Assembly (NCBI GenBank): GCA_009823505.1
Contig: VZQC01004717.1
Span: 438,933-502,932, forward strand
Direction of reading: 5' to 3'
Source of the DNA: Rhizomys pruinosus
Lineage: Eukaryota > Chordata > Mammalia > Rodentia > Spalacidae
Length of the DNA stretch: 64,000 bases
How positions within the stretch are numbered: position 1 is the first letter of the stretch; each line of letters opens with the position of its first letter. Under the pieces are notes generated by a model. That model saw nothing but the letters and a program-made list of their open reading frames with translations, did not search any database and was not told the origin of the DNA. Shown piece by piece: positions 1 to 11,299 of the stretch. A program made the translations under genes and the position numbers.

Positions 1-91
1 GGGGGGAAGGGAAGGGGATATATGCCTGAACTGAATTGGAAAATGATGTATGAAATACACAAAGCATCAATAAAAAAAAAAGAAAAAGAAA
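1..91 (+). mobile_element. 3' tail of an L1-type retroposon (element X end), cut by the window edge
   Basis: The G-rich run, the 'cctgaactgaattggaaaa' stretch and the final 'caaagcatcaataaaa' followed by an A-rich tail repeat the 3' ends of the copies at 13,211-14,081 and 52,805-53,190. Only the last part of the element lies in the window. Confidence 0.75.
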
Positions 92-111
92 AGAGAACAC
101 AAAATAAAACC

Positions 112-184
112 AAGTCAGTGATAGTGCACATGCCTAGCATGCATGAGGTCCTAGGTTCAATTCCCAGCATAACAAGCAACAAAA
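112..184 (+). mobile_element. ID-like SINE fragment
   Basis: The order 'gcctagcatgcatgaggtcc' then 'aggttcaattcccagca' matches the tRNA-derived ID/B4 head including the B box, followed by a short A-rich end. The 5' third (A box) is poorly preserved. Confidence 0.6.
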
Positions 185-880
185 AATCTTTCTATTACAT
201 AATATATCAAATATTTACCAAAATAACCACGTATGTAACCATCCAGACTCAGTCATTGTCAGCCAGCTCACAGTCATGATATCGCACTGTTTTTTAAGCA
301 AATTTCAAATTTCATGCTATCCCATTCTTAATTTTTCAATAGTTTTGAAAACTACCACAATATCATTATCACACCTAAAATGTTTAAATATCCAAACAAT
401 GCACAAGTAAGTTGTCCTTAAATGATTCTAAAAATAAATTTATTTGAGACGATTTCCAAATAAGTCCATATATTCCACTTAGCTGGTGTATTTTAAGTTT
501 TTTGTCATCAGCTTTCAGTTCGATCTCTTTTCTTTAAGAGAAAGGAATGGAAAGGATAGTCCTCAAAATTTATAAGATGAAGCTTCTAATTTCTCTTATA
601 GAGATTTCCCCCACTTGCTCTTACTATTTGCACATCTGTTGTATGATTTGATGTGTTCCTCTCTCTCCTATACATCCTGATAATTACAGCTAGGAACCTC
701 ATCTGGTTCGATTTTTAACATAAGATCTTCACATAGCCTGTATCTCTATCAGGGGACACTAATGTCCTCTTGTGTTTTGTCCATTGGCCATCACCTGTGA
801 TCATTGCCTTGACCATTATATTATTAGTTCCAAACTAGACATTTTCTTTTATTTTTCTCTTTATCCAGTCTTTGTTGTTT
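185..880. other. Unique AT-rich DNA
   Basis: No repeat, gene or strong structure recognised. Confidence 0.5.
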
Positions 881-1102
881 TATTTTAAAGATTATTTATG
901 CATATGAGTGTTTTACCTATCTGTGTTCTTGTGTACCACACGTGTGCCTGGTGCCCACGGAGACCAGGAACAGGTATCCTATTCCCTGGAACTGGAGTTA
1001 GAAGTGGTTGTAAGCCACCATGTGGGTGCTGGAAACTAGACCTAGGACCTCTGTTAGGGCAGCAAGTGTTCTTGATTGCTGAGCCATCTCAACATCCCCC
1101 AG
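881..1102 (-). mobile_element. B3/B2-type SINE
   Basis: On the minus strand it reads from a 'gctgagatggctcagcaatc'-like head through a degraded B box to a 3' half mentioning 'ccacatggtggct' and 'gaactccagttccaggg'-like sequence. It ends in an A-rich tail (T-rich at 881-900 on the plus strand). Diverged, so an older copy. Confidence 0.75.
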
Positions 1103-2193
1103 TCTCCAATTTTTAGCTTAAATTGTTTAGTAAAAGAAATTTCCCCTGCCCAGTAATTTAATTGTGCATTTATATGAGGAAAGCAATAAATATTTCATTT
1201 TCAAAGTAACAAATTGATTCCTCAGCATTATCCATAAGTGAGAATCCCTGGTGGTTTTGCTCTTGAATCACTTTTAAATGATAAATTTAAGCATATATAA
1301 AAAGGCTTTGATCCACTGTGGCTATTACCCTTACTAACAATCAAACTGTCAAATTGTTTGCCAGTGGTGGGCACAGCAAGCTGACCTTCAAATCATTGGG
1401 TAGACTTTGCTAGTTTCTGAACTCTGCAGTCTGATGGGATACAACTCATCTGGAATACTGTCTACCAAAGAGCTTCATTTCTCTAAAGGATCCTGTTTCT
1501 CCAGGAAAGTAATGACAAATTTAGACCCATTCCCCCTTCCATGCCCCCCACCCCGCCAGAGCTCATTTTTGTAACTCCTGTGGTGTCTAGAACTTTGAGA
1601 GGTAAATTTCTGTTGCATTAAATGTCAGTTTATATTATTGTGTTATGTTATTAAGGCATCTCTAAGAGGCTGAAATACACCCACCACAGAGAGTGCTGGC
1701 AAAATAGGACACGTTATACTCTATCTTGATTTTTCATTAAAATGCATATCCAGGAGATGACTGCATAACCCCACGTGTCTATTTGTTGTGCCTTTTCTAG
1801 GCTACATAGTACTCCAGCGTGTGCACACGCCATTCTGAGTTTATGAATGCATCATGCATAGTTCCTTTACTTCTTTATTTCTTTATCCAAAGAACTATAT
1901 CATTAACTTATGTTTAATTTATGATCAATTTAAGTAGCTTCCTCCTTTTCTGGATATTAATTAGATATACTATATTACTCCAGTCACCATAAAATCTCAC
2001 TGTGCTTATTCACTTCTTAATTAAAAACCAAGCCTTCCAACTTCTCCCCAATACCTGCTACTGCTATATACCTAGTTATATTACAAAATAATTCATAGTC
2101 TTGAAGATGCATGAATGATATAAAGTCCATAATTATCAGATACATTTATGTACTTAAATAGTGGCTAAATTTCACATTTGTAATCTTATATTT
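1103..2193. other. Unique DNA
   Basis: No gene or recognised repeat; AT-rich toward the right end. Confidence 0.5.
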
Positions 2194-2205
2194 TAGTCAT
2201 CTAAT

Positions 2206-2362
2206 TTTTTTTTTTTTTTGGTATTTTCAAGACAGGGTCTCTCTGTAGCCCCAACTTTCCTGGAACTCACTCTGTAGACCAGGCTGGCCCTGAGCTCACA
2301 AAGATCCACCTGCCTCTGCCTCCCAAGTGCTAGGATTAAAGGCGTGCACCACCACGTCTGGC
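2206..2362 (-). mobile_element. B1 SINE
   Basis: Full-length 7SL-derived B1 in reverse orientation, poly-T at 2206-2219. It is flanked by a perfect 12-bp target-site duplication 'tagtcatctaat' at 2194-2205 and 2363-2374. Confidence 0.95.
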
Positions 2363-2374
2363 TAGTCATCTAAT

Positions 2375-3629
2375 CTTAACTCTGTTTTCTCTCTGATCTT
2401 CTCACACAAACAGAAAAGAGATTTAAGGTGGGATTGGGAGGGTAGAGAAGTGAAAATGTTGCTACTGATTAGACCTAGCCTGGTGTCAATACAGACATAA
2501 GCTGCAACCACTTGTGACAATGGAAGAAGCACTGTTAAATGGAGGCTTTTTTTAAACCCCATTCTTTTAAAATGGGGTTCAATGATACTGTACAACAGTG
2601 TTTCACTAAATCTAAGCCAACTTCAATTTTAAAATCTGCCATTATTGTTATTCCATTATGACAACAAATTACTATTGTAACTATCCTAGGGAGATGCTAA
2701 AAAAATTTTTAACAAGCTTTATTGAATAGGTTTTTAATTCAAATAATAACACATACATATAGTTGTCATTTACACTAAATATGACTTCTAAAGTTTCCTC
2801 ACACATTATATTATCAAATATCAGAGGATTGTTCCTCAAAGAATTACAGAAGTAAGTTCTGAGGTCTCTGATTACAAAATCTTCATCAATCAATCAATCA
2901 ATCACTTTGAAACTTTGTTACCATTTTCTTTCTTTTTGGTGTACATTAGATTCTCAGGGTTTACTCATTTTATGTAACTAAAATTTTGTAGCTTTTATCA
3001 ATAATTTCACATTTCCTGCTTCTACTGTTCAAAGCCATCCACATATAACCTTGCTTTATGTATGCTTTGTTGTAAGAACACCTTATTCTGAATATCCTTA
3101 TTCAGCGTATTGTTACTTCATTACCATCAAATTCACAGCTAAGAGCTTGTACTTTATGCTTTGAACAAAGCTTATAAAAAAATGTGTTTTCTACTTGAAG
3201 CAAATCACAGCCTTCTTGTACTCCAGAACACTAAGCAACACTTCAACTCTGTGCTTTGGGAGCATCTATCCCAGCCTTTGATGTTCATGATTCTATTCTA
3301 AGCTTTTTTTTTACACTCCTTACATATGACAAAATCTGAAATTAAACTATAGGTTAAATAGAAAACATATTTAGGGATTTAGTTTAACTGGAAACTTGTA
3401 TAAGGTAAAAAATATAAATTTACATTCCTAAATTAAAATATTTTTAGTATATTTTAGTACATTTTAGCATATTTTAGTTAACTTAAAAAAAGAGATTTGT
3501 TCTTTCTCATAAATCTTAGAACTGAGGAAAATAGAGACATATACTTCATGCTGTATCTATAGTAATAACAGTCAATGTGATGTTATCATTACCCACTTTG
3601 ACTTACATATAAGGATTTGGTGTTAGGAA
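2375..3629. other. Unique AT-rich DNA
   Basis: Contains a short (ATCA)n run near 2884-2902 and a run of related 'atattttagta' words near 3440-3480. No gene or interspersed repeat recognised. Confidence 0.45.
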
Positions 3630-3745
3630 CAACAAATGAAGAATAACATGTCATTTTGTTTTTCTGAGACTCACTTAACATAACAATTTGCAGTTCCATC
3701 CATTTGCCAACTGCATAGAACTCCATTGTTTAAATGTACCAGATC

Positions 3746-3976
3746 AGGGGCTGGAGAGATGGCCTAGTGATTGGGAGTGCAGACTGCTCTTGCAGAGGAC
3801 CCGGGTTCAGTCCCCAGCACCCACATGGTGGCTGAGAACCTTCATTGACTCCAGTTCCAGGGGAATCCGATGCCCTCTTCTGACCTCCGTGGTGTTGCAA
3901 GACATGGGTGCACAGACCTACACGCAGACAGTACATTCATAGACATACAAAAATAAATAAAATTAAAAAAAATTTT
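3746..3976 (+). mobile_element. B2-type SINE
   Basis: Begins 'ggggctggagagatggcc' with clear tRNA-like A and B boxes ('gggttcagtccccagcaccc'). It has the simple, unduplicated middle section and an A-rich tail. Target duplication 'aatgtaccagatc' at 3733-3745 and 3977-3989. Confidence 0.93.
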
Positions 3977-4177
3977 AATGTACCAGATCTTCATTAGCCA
4001 CTCATCAGTTGAGGGTCACCGGGGATGCTTCCAGCTCTTTGCTATTGTGAAAAAAGAGCAGCAATAAACATATTTGTGCATGTATCTCTCTTACAGGATG
4101 ACTCCTTTGGATATATACCTAGGAGTGGTGCAATTGGGTCAAATAATGTTTCATCTTTAGTCTTTTAAGAGTTCTCA

Positions 4178-5115
4178 GTTGACAAATGGGACCTCATCAA
4201 ACTCAAAAGCTTCTGTACAGTGAAAGAAACCATCAAGGAAGTGAAGAGAAAACCCACAGAGTGAGAGGGAATATTCACCAGTGATACATCTGACAGAGCA
4301 TTAACATCCAGAATACATTAACTACTCAAAAAAACAAAGAAGTAAGAAAATGAATGACTCACTCAAAAGATGGAGTAAAGAGCTGAACAGAGACTTCACC
4401 AATGAGGAAGTAAAGATGGCTGAGAAACATCTTAAAAAAGTGTTCAACATCATTAATAATTAAAGAAATGCAAATTAAAATCACTCTAAGATATCGTCCA
4501 CTCCAATAAGACTGGCTAAGATCAAGAAAACAAACAAAAGACACCAAATGCTGTAGAGTTTGTGGGGAAAGGGGAACACTCATCCACTGCTGGTGGGAAT
4601 GTAAACTCGTACAACCACTGTGGAAAGCAGTGTGGAAAACCCTTAAAAGACTCAAAATGACCCTACCACCTGACCCACCCATTCCACTCCTGGGTATATA
4701 CCCACAAGACTCATCCTACTGCAAAGATACATGCACATCTATGTTTATTGCAGCTCTTTTCACAATAGTAACAACTGGAACTAACCCAAATGCCTCACAA
4801 CTGACGACTGGATAACAAAAATGTGGTATATCTACACAATGGAGTTCTATGCAGCAGTAAAGAAAGATGACATCATGAAATTTGCAGGTAAATGGATGCA
4901 ACTCAAAGCCATTATGCTAAGTGAAGTAACACAGTCTCAAAAAAATAAACAGGGAATGGTTTCCCTCATTTGTGGATGCTAGTACCAAATCTCCCAATTG
5001 AAAGAAAAGCTGAGCAGTGTTATTGTTATATTTCTTTCTATCTGAAAGCAACTGTGATGTTATAATGTGAGTATCTTTAATAAAATAAAAATAAAGTTAG
5101 ACTTTAAAAAAAAAA
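4178..5115 (+). mobile_element. 5'-truncated plus-strand L1 (ORF2 end plus 3' UTR)
   Basis: Starts inside the ORF2 C-terminal region, passes through the zinc-knuckle region at about 4550-4605 (C-x2-C then H-x4-C residues visible in translation), reaches the ORF2 end near 4980, and has a short 3' UTR ending in poly-A at 5106-5115. It sits within the old minus-strand L1. The flanks share 'gttctc' (4171-4176 and 5116-5121), consistent with a short target duplication. Confidence 0.88.
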
Positions 5116-6660
5116 GTTCTCCACACTGCTTCCCATAGGGGTTGAACAAGTTTGCAATCCCACCAGCAGTGAATGAGTGTCGCCCTTTCTCCACACCCTC
5201 TCCAGCATTTGATGTCATTTGTTTTCTTGATCACAGCCAATCTTACTGGGATAAGAGGAAATCTTAAAGTGGTTTTAATTTGCATTTCCTTGATAACTAA
5301 CGATGCTGAACACTTTTTAAGATGTTTCTTAGACATCTTCTTCTCTTGGAAAGTCTTTGTTCAGATCTTTAGCCCATCTTTTAATTGGGTCATTCGATTT
5401 CTTGGTCTTTTTTTTTTTTTTTTTGTTTTTTGAGTACACCTTATATATTCTGGAGGTTACAACGTCTGTCATATATGTTTAACTGGTGAAGATTTCCTCC
5501 AACTCTGTGGTTCTTTCTCTTTACTTCTCTTTGATTGTTCTTTTTCGGTACATAAGCATTTTGAGTTTAATGAGGTCCCCATTTGTTGTTTGTTTGACCT
5601 TAATTACCTGCATGCTGTCTAGTGAAAGAAAGTCTTTTCCCCTTCACGTCTATATCTAAGTCATGGTACTGCATAATGTGTTTGCTTCTAAAATTTCAGA
5701 TTTTCATGGTTTCACATGAGGTTATTTAATCAATTAGGAATTGACTTTTTATAGGCCAAAATGTAGGAGATTGATTTCATTTCTTCTACAGTGAGTGATC
5801 CAGTTTTGCCTGCACATTTGCTGAAGATGGCTGATAGTTCTCCATTGAGGTTTTTGGGTACCTGTAGCTCAAATATCACGTGGAGAGAAATTGTGTGTAC
5901 TCAAGATGGGTCTTTGGTTTTATTACATTGAATCTGGTGGGTCTATTTTATGTACCAGATATCATGTGTTTTTAATAGACTAGTAGCTGTATAGAGGATT
6001 GAAATCTAGTATAGTAATCCTCGCTGCATTTTCCTTTGTTGCTCAGTGTTGGCTTTGGCAGTTTTTTTTTTGTTTTTCTTTTTAATCCTTTTTTTGTTCT
6101 ATCTTTTTTTTTCAATGTCTGTGAAAAAAACAGCTCATGGGAGATTTTGATTGGGATTACATGTAAACTTCTCTCGTCTCTCTCGGCTTTCAGTCTCTCT
6201 CTCTCGTCTCTCTAATATAATATGAATTAAATATATCTATATAGTATAGATATATATATATATAATTGGGTTGTATGATACATTTTACTATTTAAATTTA
6301 TTCCCAATCCATGAGCATGTGAGTCTTTCCATCTTCTGGTGTCTCCCTGCAATCTCCTTTTTTCAAAGATTAAATTTTTTTCCTTTTTTTTATTTTTTTT
6401 TTTTTTTTGTCTTTGTAGTTTATTCAAATATGTGTTTGTCTGACTTGTTTGAATGGGATGTGTTTCCATATACTCCTTCTCTCCATTGCATGTTATTGTT
6501 AGGAAGGCTACTGATTTTTGTAGATTTTTTTGTAACCTGCCACTTTACTGAAATAGTTAATCATTTTTAGGAGTTTTCTGGTGGATTTTTTGACATCCCT
6601 TAAGTATAATATCATGCCATCTGCAAAAAGGGATAGTTTGACCTCCTCTTTTCCATTTCC

Positions 6661-7806
6661 TTCCGGAGTTTGTCATTCTCTCCCTCTAGGTCCTTCTTGA
6701 GTTTTTCATTCTCTCTCCTTAGTTCTCTGACTTGTTCTTTATATTCCTTGATTTCCTTGAATATGGCTGCAGTTGTTCCTCTAAGATCTGTGTTCTGGGC
6801 CACCCCCAGGGAGATCCACAGTAGGAATCTCCCACAAGGTTGGTAGAGCTTTTTGTGGAATTATCCTGCACCTTTCCCATATTGTCCCTTCGTCATGTCC
6901 CTGGCATGTGGGTTTCCTTTTGCCTGTATTCCAATGTGAATTCAAATGCCTCTTCACTGTGTTGAAGGCTTGGTTTGCTTGCCTCCTTCAGATGCCTTCT
7001 TTTTTTGTTTTTCTCCTTGTTTATGGAGTGTTGACTTGTCTAGGTTTCAGGCTCTCAATTTTATTTATATATTGGAAGTCTAACTCACTCTTCCCTTTCT
7101 CTTGTGAAGGTTCACCAAAAACTCCACTTGGACACTCCCTCAGCAATTCCAGTTTGGGGGGCGTGAGAGTAATGCCTCACTCTGTGCTTCAGTGAAGGGC
7201 CCAAGGCTGAGGGACAGGCACTCAAGATGGCGCCAAGGGGAAGTCAGGGAGGAGGGAACTAAGGTTGATTGAAACTCTCCTCAGTGGTCAAAAGGTCTTC
7301 CATGCAGGTGGCCTCAGCATGATCAGACAAGGTGCAATCATCTTACTGGCTCTGACCAGACATGTTATGCTCGTGATCAGGCCACCCAGCCCTCCATGTA
7401 AACCAAAAGCCTTTGACACAGACAGCTATCCTTATTTAAGCAAGTGCTTCTTCAACAATAAACGAGTTTGAGTTCCTGCTTTGACTGGCTCCCTGTCTGT
7501 CTGATTGTCTCCGGGTTCTGGGAGGCTGCAGGCTGGGCAGATAGTGCACTGATCCATCCCCAGACTGCCGTGTGGGGCAGGACCCCACACTTCAGGTGGT
7601 CCTGGGAAATTCCCTATCTAATCTCTGTGCACTCAAGTCTCACCGTGGCAACAGACCCACATTTTATACCAGCTAGCAGGGCGACTCCACCCCCACAGCC
7701 ACACAAGACGATGATTCAATTATCCAACAAACCAATGATACAATTATCCAACAACCCAGGGATAGAATTATCCAACAATCCACCTATTATCCAACAATCC
7801 ACCTGG
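6661..7806 (-). mobile_element. Minus-strand L1 5' end: 5' UTR monomer and ORF1 start
   Basis: Minus-strand frame 6612-6803 gives a charged coiled-coil segment matching the ORF1 coil of the plus-strand L1 at 11,400-11,620. The 5' UTR at 6800-7186 and 7596-7806 matches the 5' UTR at 10,730-11,100, including the 'gttggataatt' repeat motif and the 'tgctagctggtataaa' core. A solo LTR interrupts the 5' UTR at 7193-7589. The remainder of the element is missing. Confidence 0.85.
7193..7589 (+). mobile_element. Solo LTR of a class II (ERVK/IAP-like) endogenous retrovirus
   Basis: A 397-bp unit starting TG and ending CA, flanked by a perfect 6-bp duplication 'cttcag' (7187-7192 and 7590-7595). Six bases is the duplication length typical of class II ERVs. 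It contains an 'aagatggcgcc' motif near 7225 (a YY1-type site known from such LTRs), a TATA-like 'tatttaag' near 7433 and an AATAAA near 7458. No internal retroviral sequence is present, so it is a recombined solo LTR. The family assignment is inferred from duplication size and layout. Confidence 0.85.
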
Positions 7807-8116
7807 CTGAAGCACCCAGCTCTTATACTCTTTGATTCTTTGTCTTGTTTTCTTTGCTTCCATTTCAATAATCTCTGCTCCTATTTTTGTTATCTCTTCT
7901 TGTCTGTTGGGTTTGAGATTCACTTGTCTTTCAGGTTTGTTGAGTTGCAAAATTAAGTCATTTATTTGTGCTTTCTGGTGTTTTTTTTCAATGTAGGCAC
8001 TTAGAGCTATATATTTCTCTCTTAGTACTGCTTTTAAAGTGTCCAAGAGGTTTTGTTATGTTGTATATTGTTATTTTTGTTTAATTCCATGAATGCTTTT
8101 GTTTCTTTTTTAATTT

Positions 8117-10138
8117 ATTACTGTTATTAAACTATTTTCATACAGCATACATCATTTCTCAATCGAATTTAGTCTCATTTCCCTTTCCATGCCTCCAACT
8201 CCACCTGAGTTCCTGCACTCTGCCATACATGTCTTACATCTTTTTCTGAGTCTTTCCAGACTTTTTTTTTCTTCTATTTTTCAAAGTAGAGGCTTATTGT
8301 TTGGGGGAGAACTTCACTGTTTAGTCTTTTTCTTTCCAATTCTTTTGTTGTTGCTGCTCTCTCCAACTTCTATTGCTTCAATATATATATAACATATATC
8401 CATAAATATATACATACACATATCACCTGAGTTGGAGGATTTTCTGGGGTTTTTTCTTTTTTTTCCGTTTTTTGCTAAAAGATTTCATGTTTTCCTTAAG
8501 GAAGTGTTTGAAGGTTCCTCCTTGGCAAGCCTAAACAACCATCAATCTTGCCCTTGTGCTCCACACTGGGGTCTTTCCCTCCCATGGTCCTCCAAATGAG
8601 GTCCAGTAAACATGTGTCCTGTCTTGATCTTCCTGTACTGGCCTCCATGATACAGCCTGGGTAGTCCAACAATGGCAGTCTATACTCTGAAAAGGCTGAA
8701 ATCCCAGTAGCTGCTCAGTCCACAAGCTGTATATCTCACTAGTCCTCATCTGGCCTTGAAGGTTTGGAGGATTCTTGGAGAGACATGAGTCTTCAGTCCA
8801 TACTGGAGGGTTAAAAGGCTGTGTCTCATGTCTTTAAAGAATGGCAAAAACAGTGGCAGCCACCGAATAGATGCACTTGCCAGTAAGAATTGAAAACAGG
8901 CAAAACAACAGTGCTCTCTCTTTTTTTTTCCTACTAAGATCTCAAGTTATATACCTGAATTATAATTTCTCAGGCCTTACTGATTATTTATTTCTAGTTA
9001 TGCTTTCCTTTTGGATGCTTAAGGCCACACAGTTAGCCCAGATTAACCAAGGTTTTTGTTTTCTCAAGGTTGGTTGAGGACATGGTCCTCAGGAGTCACT
9101 AGGGTTCTTTTGGGGGAGGAAGGGGGGGGGAGCCCCTGACTCATTTCGGCTTTTTATTTATCAGTTCCATCCACTTGAGGACAAAATCAGGTCTTGCTAG
9201 ACCAGACTTCCCTTTTTGAAGCATGAGCAGACTTTCCTCTTTATAGACTGGACACTGGCTGAAGTCTCATTAGTGGATCTCCAAGACCTCCCTACAGAGG
9301 AAGCCTGGTGACCCACATTTGCCGGACATTTCAAGAGATTCCCCCATGCATAGTCCCCTGGGACTTAGTTGACCTCTGAGGGGAAGGAACAAAGCTATCC
9401 CTTAGGTCCCTCAGCCAAATTGGTATGGATGTTAAGTATGGTCGTTAAGCACCCAAAAAGGCTAAGTTACACCAACCTGATATATTGCACCTATACTAAA
9501 ATTGTATCTTCTGAAAACAAACTGTATGTTATTTCCATATCATATTTCTTGATTCACATTTTTCCATTTTAATTTTATGTTACTCTAAAATATGTATACA
9601 TGCCCACCATCATATACCAAAAATCCAAAGTCTGAAAATAAATGGTAGGTTAGTTCTAGTACCTGTCTAGGGATTCATAATATAAGAGCACAGTTGTTTT
9701 AAGATCACGAGGAATATAACATTAATGTTGCTCAGTTTGCCTTACAACTAGGTACTTGGTGCTAACATCCACAGATGAGGGATACCATTTGTCTTTTGTT
9801 TTTCTGGGACTGTGTTACTTCACTTAACATACTATCTTCTAGTTCCATCCATTTACCTGCAAATTTCATGATGTCATCTTTCTTTACTGCTGCATAGAAC
9901 TCCATTGTGTAGATGTACCACATTTTCTCTATCCACTTGTCGGTTGGGGGCACTTGGGTTGGTTCCAGCTCTTTGCTATTGTGAAAAGAGCTGCAATAAA
10001 CATGGCTGTACATGTATCTCTGTGGTAGGATGAGTCTTGTGGGTATATACCCAGAAGTGGTATGGCTAGGCTCATTTTGAGTCTTTTAAGGGTTCTCCAC
10101 ACTGCATTCCATAATGGTTGTGCAAGTTTGCATTCCCA
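8117..10138 (-). mobile_element. 5'-truncated minus-strand L1 with a long 3' UTR
   Basis: Minus-strand translation of 10,013-9762 gives the conserved C-terminal segment of ORF2. A roughly 1.6-kb 3' UTR follows, down to an A-rich tail at 8117-8130. The UTR block 8460-9400 matches the UTR of the plus-strand L1 at 17,800-18,575 and 20,310-20,420. Bounded by an imperfect direct repeat of about 38 bp (8079-8116 and 10,139-10,176), unusually long for a target-site duplication. Confidence 0.85.
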
Positions 10139-10732
10139 GTTTAATTCCAGGAATACATTTGTTTCTTTCTTAATTTCTCCCTTAACCCATTCATTGTTCA
10201 GGATTGTGTTTTTTATTCTCTATGAGTTCCTTTAGATACTTGGGCTTCTTGTGTTGCTATTAAGCTTTATTGCATTATGGTCTCATAGACTACATGAAAT
10301 TACTTCAGTTTTTTGTATTTGTTAAAGTTTGTTCTATCAGTTTTGGAGAGGGTTCCATGGGGTGCTGCTGAATAGAAAATATATTCTTTGGTGTTCGGGT
10401 GGAATACTTGGTAGATGTCTGTTAGGTCCATTTGCTATATCATATTGTTCAGTTTGAATGTCTGTTTATTCTTCATCCAGTTGACCTGTCTAATGTACAC
10501 AGTGGGGTAGAAGTCTCCTACTCCTACTGTGTTGGAGTTATCTATGCCTTAAAGTCTTATATAATTTTGTTTATGAAGTTCAGTGCGCCAGAGTTTGGTG
10601 CATATAAATTCATGATTGTGATAATGTTCTTTTTGGTTAATTGCTCCTTTGATAAGAATGAAGTGACCCTCTTCATCTCTTCTGATTAGTTTTAGTTTGA
10701 AGTCTATTTTATCTAATATAAGAATAGTCACT

Positions 10733-11050
10733 CTTGAGTGCACAGAAGTTAGATTGGGGAATTCCCAGGACAAACTGAAGCACAGGTAGGAGCCAGGTGC
10801 CTCAGCCAGGCAGACTGATGGATAATTCTATCCCTGGATTGTTGGATACTTGTTTCATTGGTTTATTGGATAATTAAATCATTGTCTTGTGTGGCTGTGA
10901 GGGCAGAGTCACCCTGCTAGCTGGTATAAAAGGTGGGCCTGTTGCTACTGTGAGACTTGAGTGCACAGAGCTTAGACCAGGGACTTCCCAGAACTACCTG
11001 AAGCACAGAGTACCTGGGCGCAGGCTAAGCCAGGCATATTCCCCCCGCTG
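10733..11050 (+). promoter_or_regulatory. Tandem monomers of the L1 5' UTR promoter
   Basis: The phrase 'cttgagtgcacagag/aag' followed by 'gaagcacag' and 'agccaggca' occurs at 10,733-10,820 and again at 10,956-11,040, a period of about 223 bp. One full unit and part of another remain. The unit contains a TATA-like 'ggtataaaagg' at about 10,923 and the 'gttggat' A/T motif. Tandem 5'-UTR monomers are the known promoter design of murine L1; promoter activity here is inferred. Confidence 0.7.
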
Positions 11051-11299
11051 CCTCCCAAACTGGAATTGCTGAGGGAGTGTCCAAGTGGATTTTTTGGAGA
11101 ACCTTCAGAACAGAAAGGGAAGAGTGAGTTAGACTTCCAATATATAAACAAAATTGAAAGCCTGAAACCTAGAAAAGTCAACACTCCACAAAGAAGGAGG
11201 GAAAAAAAGCATCTCAAGGAGGCAAGCAAAGCAAGCCTTCAATGCAGTGATGAGGCATTTGGGATTCGCATCAGAATACAGGCAAAAAGGGAAACCCAC

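Larger units (their letters stand above)
3630..6660 (-). mobile_element. Old minus-strand L1, ORF2 3' two-thirds, interrupted
   Basis: On the minus strand, 3630-4177 reads the end of ORF2 (the region encoding the terminal 'EFYAA'-type segment). After a plus-strand L1 insertion the same element resumes at 5114 with the zinc-knuckle region near 5150-5230 and older ORF2 sequence to about 6660. Frames are broken everywhere. A B2 (3746-3976) and an L1 (4178-5115) are inserted in it. A degenerate CT-rich then AT-rich stretch lies at 6170-6260. The right boundary, where L1 ORF1 sequence starts, is a deletion or insertion junction. Confidence 0.85.

Noticed and set aside
3630..5115. Twin-primed (5'-inverted) L1 because minus and plus ORF2 ends adjoin
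   Set aside because: Both halves cover the same part of ORF2, and the minus element resumes after the plus one, so it is an insertion into an older L1.
7468..7956. 162-codon plus-strand frame
   Set aside because: Crosses from the solo LTR into reversed L1 5' UTR and ORF2; a chance frame.
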